Source of the DNA: Oscarella lobularis
Taxonomy: Eukaryota > Porifera > Homoscleromorpha > Homosclerophorida > Oscarellidae
DNA: 64,000 nucleotides
Direction of reading: 5' to 3'
NCBI RefSeq assembly: GCF_947507565.1
Contig: NC_089179.1
Coordinates: 1,116,681-1,180,680 of the forward strand
The translations under genes and the position numbers were made by a program. Below, piece by piece: positions 48,579-59,147 of this stretch. The notes under the pieces are model-generated. The model was given only the letters and a program-made list of their open reading frames with translations, ran no database searches and had not been told where the DNA came from. The number at the start of each line of letters is the position of its first letter. Position 1 is the first letter of the stretch.

Positions 48579-49763
48579 TCAGAATGAGATAATCTCAAAG
48601 ATTTCTTCTCCTTCAAGGTCTAACGTTTCCGGTGTCTCACTTTTATCTACGACGTCCCCGTCGAAGTGCAACTTCAGTGCATCGAGGTCGATTTCATAGG
48701 CAGCGGCACACTGCTTGTATAGATCCTCCAGAGTCTCTTTCTATGAGGAAACGCCAGTTCATATTGAAACCGTTCTCTTTTTCTTTCCGGTTACCTTGGA
48801 AATTTTGAATTCTCTTGGCTGCCTTTCTCTCGAAGTCTGCACTTTTACCGTGATGAGATCATCTCTGCTGTCTTTAGACTCATCGAGCTCAGATACAAGG
48901 CTTTCAGGAAGAATCACAGCTCCTATGTATACAGTATCAAGTTAAGAGTACTAAGGCATCGTTGCTCACGTAGGATTTCATAGTCTTTGTTAAGGCCAAT
49001 CGAGGTGGGCGTATCTGTAGGACCAATGTGTTTCTGGTCACGCGAGAGAGAAATTCTTGCCGGCATAACGCCCTCTTGGTTTGAGAGTTTCTCCAAGAGA
49101 ACCATGAAACAGTCATTCTAGGCAAAAAATTTCCAGGCTATTGATTAATTAAGTTTAAAGGTTTCTTCTTACAGGATCAATCTTGAATTTCTGCATTTTT
49201 CTGCCATCGCCGAAATCAATCATAACGTTCAACCCACGATTATTACAATTGACGACTGAAACAAAGGAGTCCGTCGGATCAGCTCTGACTGTCTCCTTTT
49301 CGCTTCGAACTAGAGCCATAAGAACGTTCGCCTTGCTGGAAACGCCTACAATGAATGACCCTTCCATGCGTTTGGAAAATCAGCCTTACGCAGCCATTTT
49401 GCTGGGATTCGTCGGTCGTTTGGGAACTGCGAACTCGAATTCGACGCTTTCATTCAAAAAATCGTCCTCGGCCTCAGATCGATCGTGGCGTTTCGAGGCA
49501 ACAGTCTGCACCTCGTCGTCGTCGCCGTCGTCGTCGTCGTCGACGATATAACTGTCCTTATCTTTGACCGATTCTGTAAGTTTCGAGCTTCGTGTGAAAT
49601 TTGACGCGAATTTGGCCGCGTTGAAACAAAAGAGGCCCGTTTCCTCGGTCTTTCTAGCGTTTCTTGTCTCGTTCTCTTTCTCCAATTCTTCGGATGAATG
49701 TCGCTTTCTGTCTCGAATTGGACGAGCCGGGCGCAACAAGAGCGGTTTCTTTCGTTTTTCCAT
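48579..49763 (-). CDS. NFATC2IP / NIP45-type protein with two SUMO-like domains
   Basis: A multi-exon member of the NIP45-Rad60-Esc2 family, which helps SUMO-pathway control of genome stability. Exon 1 (from 49763, MEKRKKPLLLRPARPIRDRK) is basic, then acidic (VDDDDDGDDDE), with the end DFLNESVEFEFAVPKRP; such acidic-aromatic blocks are SUMO-interacting in relatives. The first SUMO-like domain begins near 49367: RGLNVMIDFGDGRKMQKFKI, then DPNDCFMVLLEKLSNQEGVM and ISLSRDQKHIGPTDTPTSIG, LNKDYEILR. The second ends the gene: KETLEDLYKQCAAAYEIDLD, ALKLHFDGDVVDKSETPETL, DLEGEEIFEIISF (48579). FDGD...TPETLDLE...D.IEV-type ending is the SUMO-like hallmark. I assign the family, not strict orthology. 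It is divergent from EIF2B1 by 38 bp. Confidence 0.8.
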
Positions 49764-49801
49764 GATACGGGGGTTAGACTACTTCACTTCCCGTAAGCGC
49801 G
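49764..49801. promoter_or_regulatory. ultra-short bidirectional promoter between NFATC2IP-like and EIF2B1
   Basis: Only 38 bp lie between the two divergent start codons. CACTTCCCG at 49785-49793 resembles an ETS-family site (reverse: CGGGAAGTG), a motif common in bidirectional animal promoters. Transcription start sites probably overlap the opposite coding sequence. Confidence 0.5.
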
Positions 49802-50843
49802 ATGGCTACTACGCAGAAATTGCAGCAGGAAGGTTGTTTGCCGTCGAATTAGATTTCTCATTTCCTCTATTGGCTTCTGGTGCAGACTTGGTGCCGTTCT
49901 TTGAGCGGCTAATGAAGAACGATCCCGAGATGTCGACCGCCATTGCGGCAATCCACACACTCATCGAATTTCTCAAAGGAAACACAGGTAGACGAGTGCA
50001 TTTGATCTAATAGACTTTTCACTGAACAATGTAGCCGAGACGGTATCCGAATTGACGACCGATTTGAAAGAGGCGGGACATCAGCTCCAAACGAGCGATC
50101 AATCCGTCGTTTCAGTCGAATCCGGATGCGAACTCTTTTTGCGATTTATAACACTCACGGCACTGGACAAACAGGCAAAAGACAGGGCACAGGGCATATT
50201 CAAAACTTGAAATTTAAATCGTTTTCTCTAGGATTTTAGCGAGTGCAAACGACTTTTGATTGAAAGAGGTAAGTCCGATTTGTTGGAAGTCGGTTTCTAC
50301 TAAGAATAGTACAGCTGTCTTATATTGTAATAAGAGACTTTTTGTTGAAGGCCAGCTGTATCTTCAGCGAGCAGCTCAAGCGCGAGCAAAAATTACTCGA
50401 CTAGGAATGCCTTTTATACACGACGGAGCGGTGTGTTCTTCTAGTACAGATACCGTATTTTGAATGCGTGCCGTTAGACCATACTGACTCACTCGCGGTC
50501 GCGTGTTGTGTTGAATATGCTTCAAGAGGCTGCCAAGGCAAATAAGCGCTTTACTATATTTGTTACGGAATCTCAACCAGACAAATCTGGGTTAGCATTG
50601 TGAAACAGTGCACTGAGGGGCTTTCACATTTTACCGGTACATCTCTTCAGATATATTATGGAAAAGAGCCTAGAGGAGGCTGGAGTGCCTACCTTTGTTA
50701 TTCTGGATGCTGCCGTTGGGTAAAGGAAGCGTGGAAGAATGAGTTGATTGCAAGTATGTGTTTCCAGCTACATAATGGAACGAGTTGATCTGGTTATTTT
50801 TGGAGCTGAAGGAGTGGTAGAAAGCGGTGGAATTATAAACAAG
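49802..50843 (+). CDS. EIF2B1: translation initiation factor eIF2B alpha subunit, 5' part
   Basis: eIF2B alpha is the regulatory subunit of the nucleotide exchange factor for eIF2. Exon 1 (49802-49832) encodes [10 protein letters not shown] and joins exon 2 (49886-49987; [20 protein letters not shown]). Exon 3 starts 50035 ([20 protein letters not shown] ... [13 protein letters not shown]); its donor is CAG|GCAAAA, a GC-AG intron (50175-50231). Exon 4 is 50232-50268 ([13 protein letters not shown]). Then [71 protein letters not shown], and [20 protein letters not shown]. The last visible exon ends GIINK at 50843 with a GT donor, so the terminal about 90 residues of the normal 305 are missing from the window. 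The following intron runs into the satellite within about 30 bp. Whether the missing exons lie past the array cannot be seen. Confidence 0.93.
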
Positions 50844-50874
50844 GTTATTGCATTCACTGTGGCCGCCCTATAAA

Positions 50875-52220
50875 TGAGGTCCTAAGATTTAAAGATTTGG
50901 CCCTCAATTTAATATCTAGGCACTAAGAATAAAGATTAGGCCCTCAATTTAATATTTAGGCCTTAAGAAGCAAAGATGAGTGCCTCAATTTAATATTTAG
51001 GCACTAAGAATCAAAGATTAGGCCCTCAATTTAATATTTAGGTTCTAAGAATCAAAGATTAGACCCTCAATTAAAAATGTAGGTTCTAAGAGTTAAAAAT
51101 TAGGCCCTCAATTGAGTATTTAGGTCCTAAGAATTAAAGATTAGGCCCTCAATTTAATATTTAGGCCCTAAGAATTAAAGATTAGGCCCTCAATTTAATA
51201 TTTAGGCACTAAGAATCAAAGATTAAGCCCTCAATTTAATATTTAGGCACTAAGAATCAAAGATTAGGCCCTCAATTTAATATTTAGACACTAAGAATCA
51301 AAGATTAGGCCCTCAATTTAATATATAGGTCCTAAGAATTGAAAATTAGGCCCTCAATTTAATATTTAGGGCTTAATAATTAAAGTTTAGGCCGTCAATT
51401 TAATATTTAGGCACTAAGAATTAAAGATTAGGCCCTCCATTTAATATTTAGATCCTAACAATCAAAGATTAGGCCCTCAATTTAATATTCAGGGCCTAAG
51501 AATTAAAGATTAGGCTCTCAATTTAATATTTAGGCACTAAGAATCAAAGATTAGGCCCTCAATTTAATATTTAAGTCCTAAGAATTAAAGATAAGGTCCT
51601 CAATTTAATACTTAGGTTCTAAGAATTAAAGATTAGGCCCTCAATTTAATATTTAGGGCTTAATAATTAAAGATTAGGCCCTCAATTTAATATTTAGGTC
51701 CTAAGAATTAAAAATTAGGCCCTCAATTTAATATTTAGGGCTTAATAATTAAAGATTAGGCCCTCAATTTAATATTTAGGCACTAAGAATCAAAGATTAG
51801 GCCCTCAATTTAATATTTAGGTCCTAAGAATTAAAAATTAGGCCCTCAATTTAATATTTAGGTCCTAAGAATTAAAAATTAGGCCCTCAATTTAATATTT
51901 AGGGCTTAATAATTAAAGATTAGGCCCTCAATTTAATATTTAGGTCCTAAGAATTAAAAATTAGGCCCTCAATTTAATATTTAGGGCTTAATAATTAAAG
52001 ATTAGGCCCTCAATTTAATATTTAGGTCCTAAGAATTAAAAATTAGGCCCTCAATTTAATATTTAGGTCCTAAGAATTAAAGATAAGGTCCTCAATTTTA
52101 TACTTAGGCACTAAGAATTAAAGATAAGGCTCTCAACTTAATATTTAGGCTCAATGAATTAAAAATTAGGCCCTCAATTTACTATTTAGGTCCTAAGAAT
52201 TAAAGATTAGGCTCTCAATT
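50875..52220. repeat. 41-bp satellite array, segment 1
   Basis: Head-to-tail monomers of about 41 bp with core CCCTCAATTTAATATTTAGG followed by NNCTAAGAATYAAAGATTAG. About 33 copies. Copies differ mainly at the trinucleotide after TTAGG and at AAT(C/T)AAA. It begins about 32 bp after the EIF2B1 splice donor. There is no coding potential. Confidence 0.95.
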
Positions 52221-52637
52221 TGATTATTGCAGGAGAGCGAGTTGGCCCGTCCCTTGTAATTTACTGTAGTTTATTACAGGACAGAAGAGTCTTCTTATCT
52301 CTTTTAAATTTACTGTTATTTGTTACAGGAGAGGGAGTTGGCCAGTCCCTTGTAATTTACTGTAATTTATTAGAGGACAGACGGCTAGTCCCTTGTAATT
52401 CACTGTAATTTATTACAGGACAGAAGAGTTGGCCAGTCCATTGTAATTTTACTGTAATTTATTACATGAGAGAAGAGTTGGCCAGTCCATTGTAATTTAC
52501 TGTAATTTATTACAGAAGAGAAGAGTTGGCCAGTCAATTGTAATTTACTGTAATTTATTACATGAGAGAAGAATCGGCTAGTCCCTTGTAATTCACTGTA
52601 ATTTATTACAGGGGAGAAGAGTTGGCCAGTTCCTTGT
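52221..52637. repeat. about 48-bp satellite block, copy 1
   Basis: A different tandem repeat, with core GAGTTGGCCAGTCCNTTGTA followed by ATTTACTGTAATTTATTACA. About eight to nine units. It interrupts the 41-bp array at exactly the same junctions as the second block. A 62-codon open frame inside it is a chance ORF. Confidence 0.92.
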
Positions 52638-55600
52638 AGGCCCTGAGAATTAAAAATTAGGCCCTCAATTTAATATTTAGGTCCTAAGAATTAAAGATTA
52701 GGCCCTCAATTTAATATTTAGGCCCTAAGAATTAAAGATTAGGCTCTCAATTTAATATTTAGGGCTTTAGAATTAAAGATTAGGCCCTCAATTTCATATT
52801 TACTGCCTTAGAATTAAAGATTAGGCCCTCAATTTAATATTTATTCACTAAGAATCAAAGATTAAGCCCTCAATTTAATATTTAGGCACTAATAATTAAA
52901 GATTAGGCTCTCAATTTAATATTAGGGCCTAAGAATTAAAGATTAGGCCCTCAATTTAATATTTAGGCACTAAGAATCAAAGATTAGGCCCTCAATTTAA
53001 TATTTAGGCACTAAGAATCAAAGATTAGGCCCTCAATTTAATATTTAGGTTCTAAGAGTTAAAAGTTAGGCCCTCAATTTCATATTTAGGGCCTAAGAAT
53101 TAAAGATTAGGCCCTCAATTTAATATTTAAGCACTAAGAATCAAAGATTAAGCCCTCAATTTAATATTTAGGCACTAATAATTAAAGATTAGGCTCTCAA
53201 TTTAATATTAGGGCCTAAGAATCAAAAATTAGGCCCTCAATTTAATATTTAGGCACCAAGAATCAAAGATTAAGCCCTCAATTTAATATTTAGGCACTAA
53301 GAATCAAAGATTAGGCCCTCAATTTAATATTTAGACACTAAGAATCAAAGATTAGGCCCTCAATTTAATATATAGGTCCTAAGAATTGAAAATTAGGCCC
53401 TCAATTTAATATTTAGGGCTTAATAATTAAAGTTTAGGCCGTCAGTTTAATATTTAGGCACTAAGAATTAAAGATTAGGCCCTCAATTTAATATTTAGGC
53501 ACTAATAATCAAAGATTAGGCCCTCCATTTAATATTTAGACACTAAGAATCAAAGATTAGGCCCTCAATTTAATATTTAGGTTCTAAGAATCAAAGATTA
53601 GGCCCTTAATTTAATATTTAGGAACTAAGAATTAAAAATTAGGCCCTCAATTTAATATTTAGGTCCTAAGAATTAAAAATTAGGCCCTCAATTTAATATT
53701 TAGGTCCTAAGAATTAAAGATTAGGACCTCAATTTAATATTTGAGGCCTAAGAATTAAAGATTAGGCCCTCAATTTAATATTTAGGCACTAAGAATCAAA
53801 GATAAAGCCCTCAATTTAATATTTAGGCACTAAGAATCAAAGATTAGGCCCTGAATTTACTATTTAGGTCCTAAGAATTAAAGATTAGGCTCTCAATTTA
53901 ATATTAGGGCCTAAGAATTAAAGATTAGGCCCTCAATTTAATATTTAGGGCTTTAGAATTAAAGATTAGGCCCTCAATTTAATATTTAGGTCTTAAGAAT
54001 TAAAAATTATGCCCTCAATTTATTATTTATAGCTTAATAATTAAAGATTAGGCCCTCAATTTAATATTTTGGCACTAAGAATCAAAGGTTAGGCTCTTAA
54101 TTTAATATTTAGGAACTAAGAATCAAAGATTAGGCCCTCAATTTATTATTTAGGCACTAAGAATCAAAGATTAGGCCCTCAATTTATTATTTAGGGCTTA
54201 ATATTTAAAGATTAGGCCCTCAATTTAATATTTAGGCACTAAGAATCAAAGATTAGGCCCTCAATTTAATATTTAGGCACTAAGAATCAAAGATTAGGCC
54301 CTCAATTTAATATTTAGGTTCTAAGAGTTAAAGGTTAGGCCCTCAATTTCATATTTAGGGCCTAAGAATTAAAGATTAGGCCCTCAATTTAATATTTAAG
54401 CACTAAGAATCAAAGATTAGGCCCTCAATTTAATATTTAGAACTAAGAATTAAAGATTAGGCCCTCAATTTAATATTTAGGCACTAATAATCAAAGATTA
54501 GGCCCTCATTTTAATATTTAGGTTCTGAGAATTAAAAATTAGGCCCTCAATTTAATATTTATTGCCTAAGAATTAAAGATTATGCCCTGAATTTAATATT
54601 TAGGGCTTAAGAATTAAAGATTATGCCCTCAATTTAATATTTTGGCACTGAGAATCAAAGATTAAGCCCTCAATTTTATATTTAGGAACTAAGAATCAAA
54701 GATTAGGCCCTCAATTTAATATTTAGGCACCAATTATCAAAGATTAGGCCCTCCATTTAATATTTAGACACTAAGAATCAAAGATTAGGCCCTCAATTTA
54801 ATATTTAGGCACTAAGAATCAAAGATTAGGCCCTCAATTTAATATTTAGGTTCTAAGAGTCAAAGATTAGGCTCTCAATTTAATATTTAGGTCCTAAGAT
54901 TCAAAGATTAGGCCCTCAATTTAATATTTAGGTTCTATGAATCAAAGATTAGGCCCTCAAGTTAATATTATGAACTAAGAATCAAAGATTAGGCCCTCAA
55001 TTTAATATTTAGGCACTAACAATCAAAGATTAGGCCCTCCATTTAATATTTAGACACTAAGAATCAAAGATTAGGCCCTCAATTTAATATTTAGGTTCTA
55101 AGAATCAAAGATTAGGCCTTTAATTTAATATTTAGGAACTAAGAATTAAAAATTAGGCCCTCAATTTAATATTTAGGTTCTAAGAATTAAAGATTAGGCC
55201 CTCAATTTAATATTTGAGGCCTAAGAATTAAAGATTAGGCCCTCAATTTAATATTTAGGCACTAAGAATCAAAGATTAAGCCCTCAATTTAATATTTAAG
55301 TCTTAAGAATTAAAAATTAGGCCCTCAATTTAATATTTAGGGCTTAATAATTAAAGATTAGGCCCTCAATTTAATATTTAGGCACTAAGAATCAAAGATT
55401 AGGCCCTCAATTTATTATTTAGGCACTAAGAATCAAAGATTAGGCCCTTAATTTTTTATTTAGGTTCTAGGAGTTAAAGATTGGGCCCTCAATTTCATAT
55501 TTACTGCCTGAGAATTAAAAATTAGGCCCTCAATTTAATATTTAGGTCCTAAGAATTAAAAATTAGGCCCTCAATTTATTATTTAGGGCTTTATAATTAA

Positions 55601-58600
55601 AGATTAGGCTCTCAATTTAATATTTAGGCACTAAGAATCAAAGATTATATCCTTAATTTAGTATTTAGGAACTAAGAATCAAAGATTAGGCCCTCAATTT
55701 AATATTTTGGTCCTAAGAATCAAAGATTAGGCCCTCAATTTAATATTTGAGGCCTAAGAATTAAAGATTAGGCCCTCAATTTAATACTTAGGCTCTAAGA
55801 ATTAAAGATTAGGCCCTCAATTTAATATTTATTCACTAAAAATCAAAAATTAAGTTCTCAATTTAATATTTAGGCACTAATAATTAAAGATTAGGCCCTC
55901 ATTTTAATATTTATGTTCTGAGAATTAAAAAATAGGCCCTCAATTTAATATTTATTGCCTAAGAATTAAAGATTATGCCCTCAATTTAATATTTAGGCAC
56001 TGAGAATCAAAGGTTAGGCCCTCAATTTTATATTTAGGAACTAAGAATCAAAGATTGGGCTCTGAATTTAATATTTAGGGCTTAATAATTAAAGATTAGG
56101 CCCTGAATTTAATATTTAGGCACTAAGAATCAAAGATTAGGCCCTCAATTTAATATTTAAGCACTAAGAATCAAAGATTAGGCCCTCAATTTAATATTTA
56201 GAACTAAGAATTAAAGATTAGGCCCTCAATTTAATATTTAGGCACTAATAATCAAAGATTAGGCTTTCATTTTAATATTTAGGTTCTGAGAATTAAAAAT
56301 TAGGCCCTCAATTTAATATTTATTGCCTAAGAATTAAAGATTATGCCCTGAATTTAATATTTAGGGCTTAAGAATTAAAGATTATGCCCTCAATTTAATA
56401 TTTTGGCACTGAGAATCAAAGATTAAGCCCTCAATTTTATATTTAGGAACTAAGAATCAAAGATTAGGCCCTCAATTTAATATTTAGGCACCAATTATCA
56501 AAGATTAGGCCCTCCATTTAATATTTAGACACTAAGAATCAAAGATTAGGCCCTGAATTTAATATTTAGGCACTAAGAATCAAAGATTAGGCCCTCAATT
56601 TAATATTTAGGTTCTAAGAGTCAAAGATTAGGCCCTCAATTTATTATTTAGGCACTAAGAATCAAAGATTAGGCCCTTAATTTTTTATTTAGGTTCTAGG
56701 AGTTAAAGATTGGGCCCTCAATTTCATATTTACTGCCTTAGAATTAAAAATTAGGCCCTCAATTTAATATTTAGGTCCTAAGAATTAAAAATTAGGCCCT
56801 CAATTTATTATTTAGGGCTTTATAATTAAAGATTAGGCTCTCAATTTAATATTTAGGCACTAAGAATCAAAGATTATATCCTTAATTTAGTATTTAGGAA
56901 CTAAGAATCAAAGATTAGGCCCTCAATTTAATATTTTGGTCCTAAGAATCAAAGATTAGGCCCTCAATTTAATATTTGAGGCCTAAGAATTAAAGATTAG
57001 GCCCTCAATTTAATACTTAGGCTCTAAGAATTAAAGATTAGGCCCTCAATTTAATATTTATTCACTAAAAATCAAAAATTAAGTTCTCAATTTAATATTT
57101 AGGCACTAATAATTAAAGATTAGGCCCTCATTTTAATATTTATGTTCTGAGAATTAAAAAATAGGCCCTCAATTTAATATTTATTGCCTAAGAATTAAAG
57201 ATTATGCCCTCAATTTAATATTTAGGCACTGAGAATCAAAGGTTAGGCCCTCAATTTTATATTTAGGAACTAAGAATCAAAGATTGGGCTCTGAATTTAA
57301 TATTTAGGGCTTAATAATTAAAGATTAGGCCCTGAATTTAATATTTAGGCACTAAGAATCAAAGATTAGGCCCTCAATTTAATATTTAAGCACTAAGAAT
57401 CAAAGATTAGGCCCTCAATTTAATATTTAGAACTAAGAATTAAAGATTAGGCCCTCAATTTAATATTTAGGCACTAATAATCAAAGATTAGGCTTTCATT
57501 TTAATATTTAGGTTCTGAGAATTAAAAATTAGGCCCTCAATTTAATATTTATTGCCTAAGAATTAAAGATTATGCCCTGAATTTAATATTTAGGGCTTAA
57601 GAATTAAAGATTATGCCCTCAATTTAATATTTTGGCACTGAGAATCAAAGATTAAGCCCTCAATTTTATATTTAGGAACTAAGAATCAAAGATTAGGCCC
57701 TCAATTTAATATTTAGGCACCAATTATCAAAGATTAGGCCCTCCATTTAATATTTAGACACTAAGAATCAAAGATTAGGCCCTGAATTTAATATTTAGGC
57801 ACTAAGAATCAAAGATTAGGCCCTCAATTTAATATTTAGGTTCTAAGAGTCAAAGATTAGGCCCTCAATTTAATATTTAGGTCCTAAGATTCAAAGATTA
57901 GGCCCTCAATTTAATATTTAGGTTCTATGAATCAAAGATTAGGCCCTCAATCTAATATTTGGGCACTAAGAATTAAAGATTAGGCCTTCAATTTAATATT
58001 TAGGTCCTAAGAATTAAAAATTAGGCCCTCAATTGAGTATTTATGTCCTAAGAATTAAAGATTAGGCCCTCAAGTTAATATTATGAACTAAGAATCAAAG
58101 ATTAGGCCCTCAATTTAATATTTAGGCACTAACAATCAAAGATTAGGCCCTCCATTTAATATTTAGACACTAAGAATCAAAGATTAGGCCCTCAATTTAA
58201 TATTTAGGTTCTAAGAATCAAAGATTAGGCCTTTAATTTAATATTTAGGAACTAAGAATTAAAAATTAGGCCCTCAATTTAATATTTAGGTTCTAAGAAT
58301 TAAAGATTAGGCCCTCAATTTAATATTTGAGGCCTAAGAATTAAAGATTAGGCCCTCAATTTAATATTTAGGCACTAAGAATCAAAGATTAAGCCCTCAA
58401 TTTAATATTTAGGTCTTAAGAATTAAAAATTAGGCCCTCAATTTAATATTTAGGGCTTAATAATTAAAGATTAGGCCCTCAATTTAATATTTAGGCACTA
58501 AGAATCAAAGATTAGGCCCTCAATTTAATATTTAGGTCCTAGGAATTAAAAATTAGGCCCTCAATTTAATATTTAGGTCCTAAGAATTAAAGATAAGGTC

Positions 58601-58730
58601 CTCAATTTTATACTTAGGCACTAAGAATTAAAGATAAGGCTCTCAACTTAATATTTAGGCTCAATGAATTAAAAATTAGGCCCTCAATTTACTATTTAGG
58701 TCCTAAGAATTAAAGATTAGGCTCTCAATT
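52638..58730. repeat. 41-bp satellite array, segment 2
   Basis: About 6.1 kb of the 41-bp monomer, roughly 148 copies. It contains a tandem higher-order duplication of about 1229 bp (about 55400-56630 and 56630-57860), recognised by rare shared variants such as AAGTTCTCAA (55852 and 57081) and the run TTAATTTTTTATTTAGG (55448 and 56677). Confidence 0.93.
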
Positions 58731-59147
58731 TGATTATTGCAGGAGAGCGAGTTGGCCCGTCCCTTGTAATTTACTGTAGTTTATTACAGGACAGAAGAGT
58801 CTTCTTATCTCTTTTAATTTTACTGTTATTTGTTACAGGAGAGCGAGTTGGCCAGTCCCTTGTAATTTACTGTAATTTATTAGAGGACAGACGGCTAGTC
58901 CCTTGTAATTCACTGTAATTTATTACAGGACAGAAGAGTTGGCCAGTCCATTGTAATTTACTGTAATTTATTACAGAAGAGAAGAGTTGGCCAGTCAATT
59001 GTAATTTACTGTAATTTATTACAGAAGAGAAGAGTTGGCCAGTCAATTGTAATTTACTGTAATTTATTACATGAGAGAAGAATCGGCTACTCCCTTGTAA
59101 TTCACTGTAATTTATTACAGGGGAGAAGAGTTGGCCAGTCCCTTGTA
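58731..59147. repeat. about 48-bp satellite block, copy 2
   Basis: Nearly identical to the block at 52221-52637, exactly 6510 bp downstream, with the same length and junctions and only a few substitutions. The 41-bp monomers just before both blocks (for example ATAAGGTCCTCAATTTTATA) also match, so the duplicated unit is larger than the block. Confidence 0.93.

Noticed and set aside
52220-52408. 62-codon open frame in the satellite, with a twin at 58730-58918
   Set aside because: It is made wholly of 48-bp repeats, has no start context or homologue, and appears twice only because the block is duplicated.
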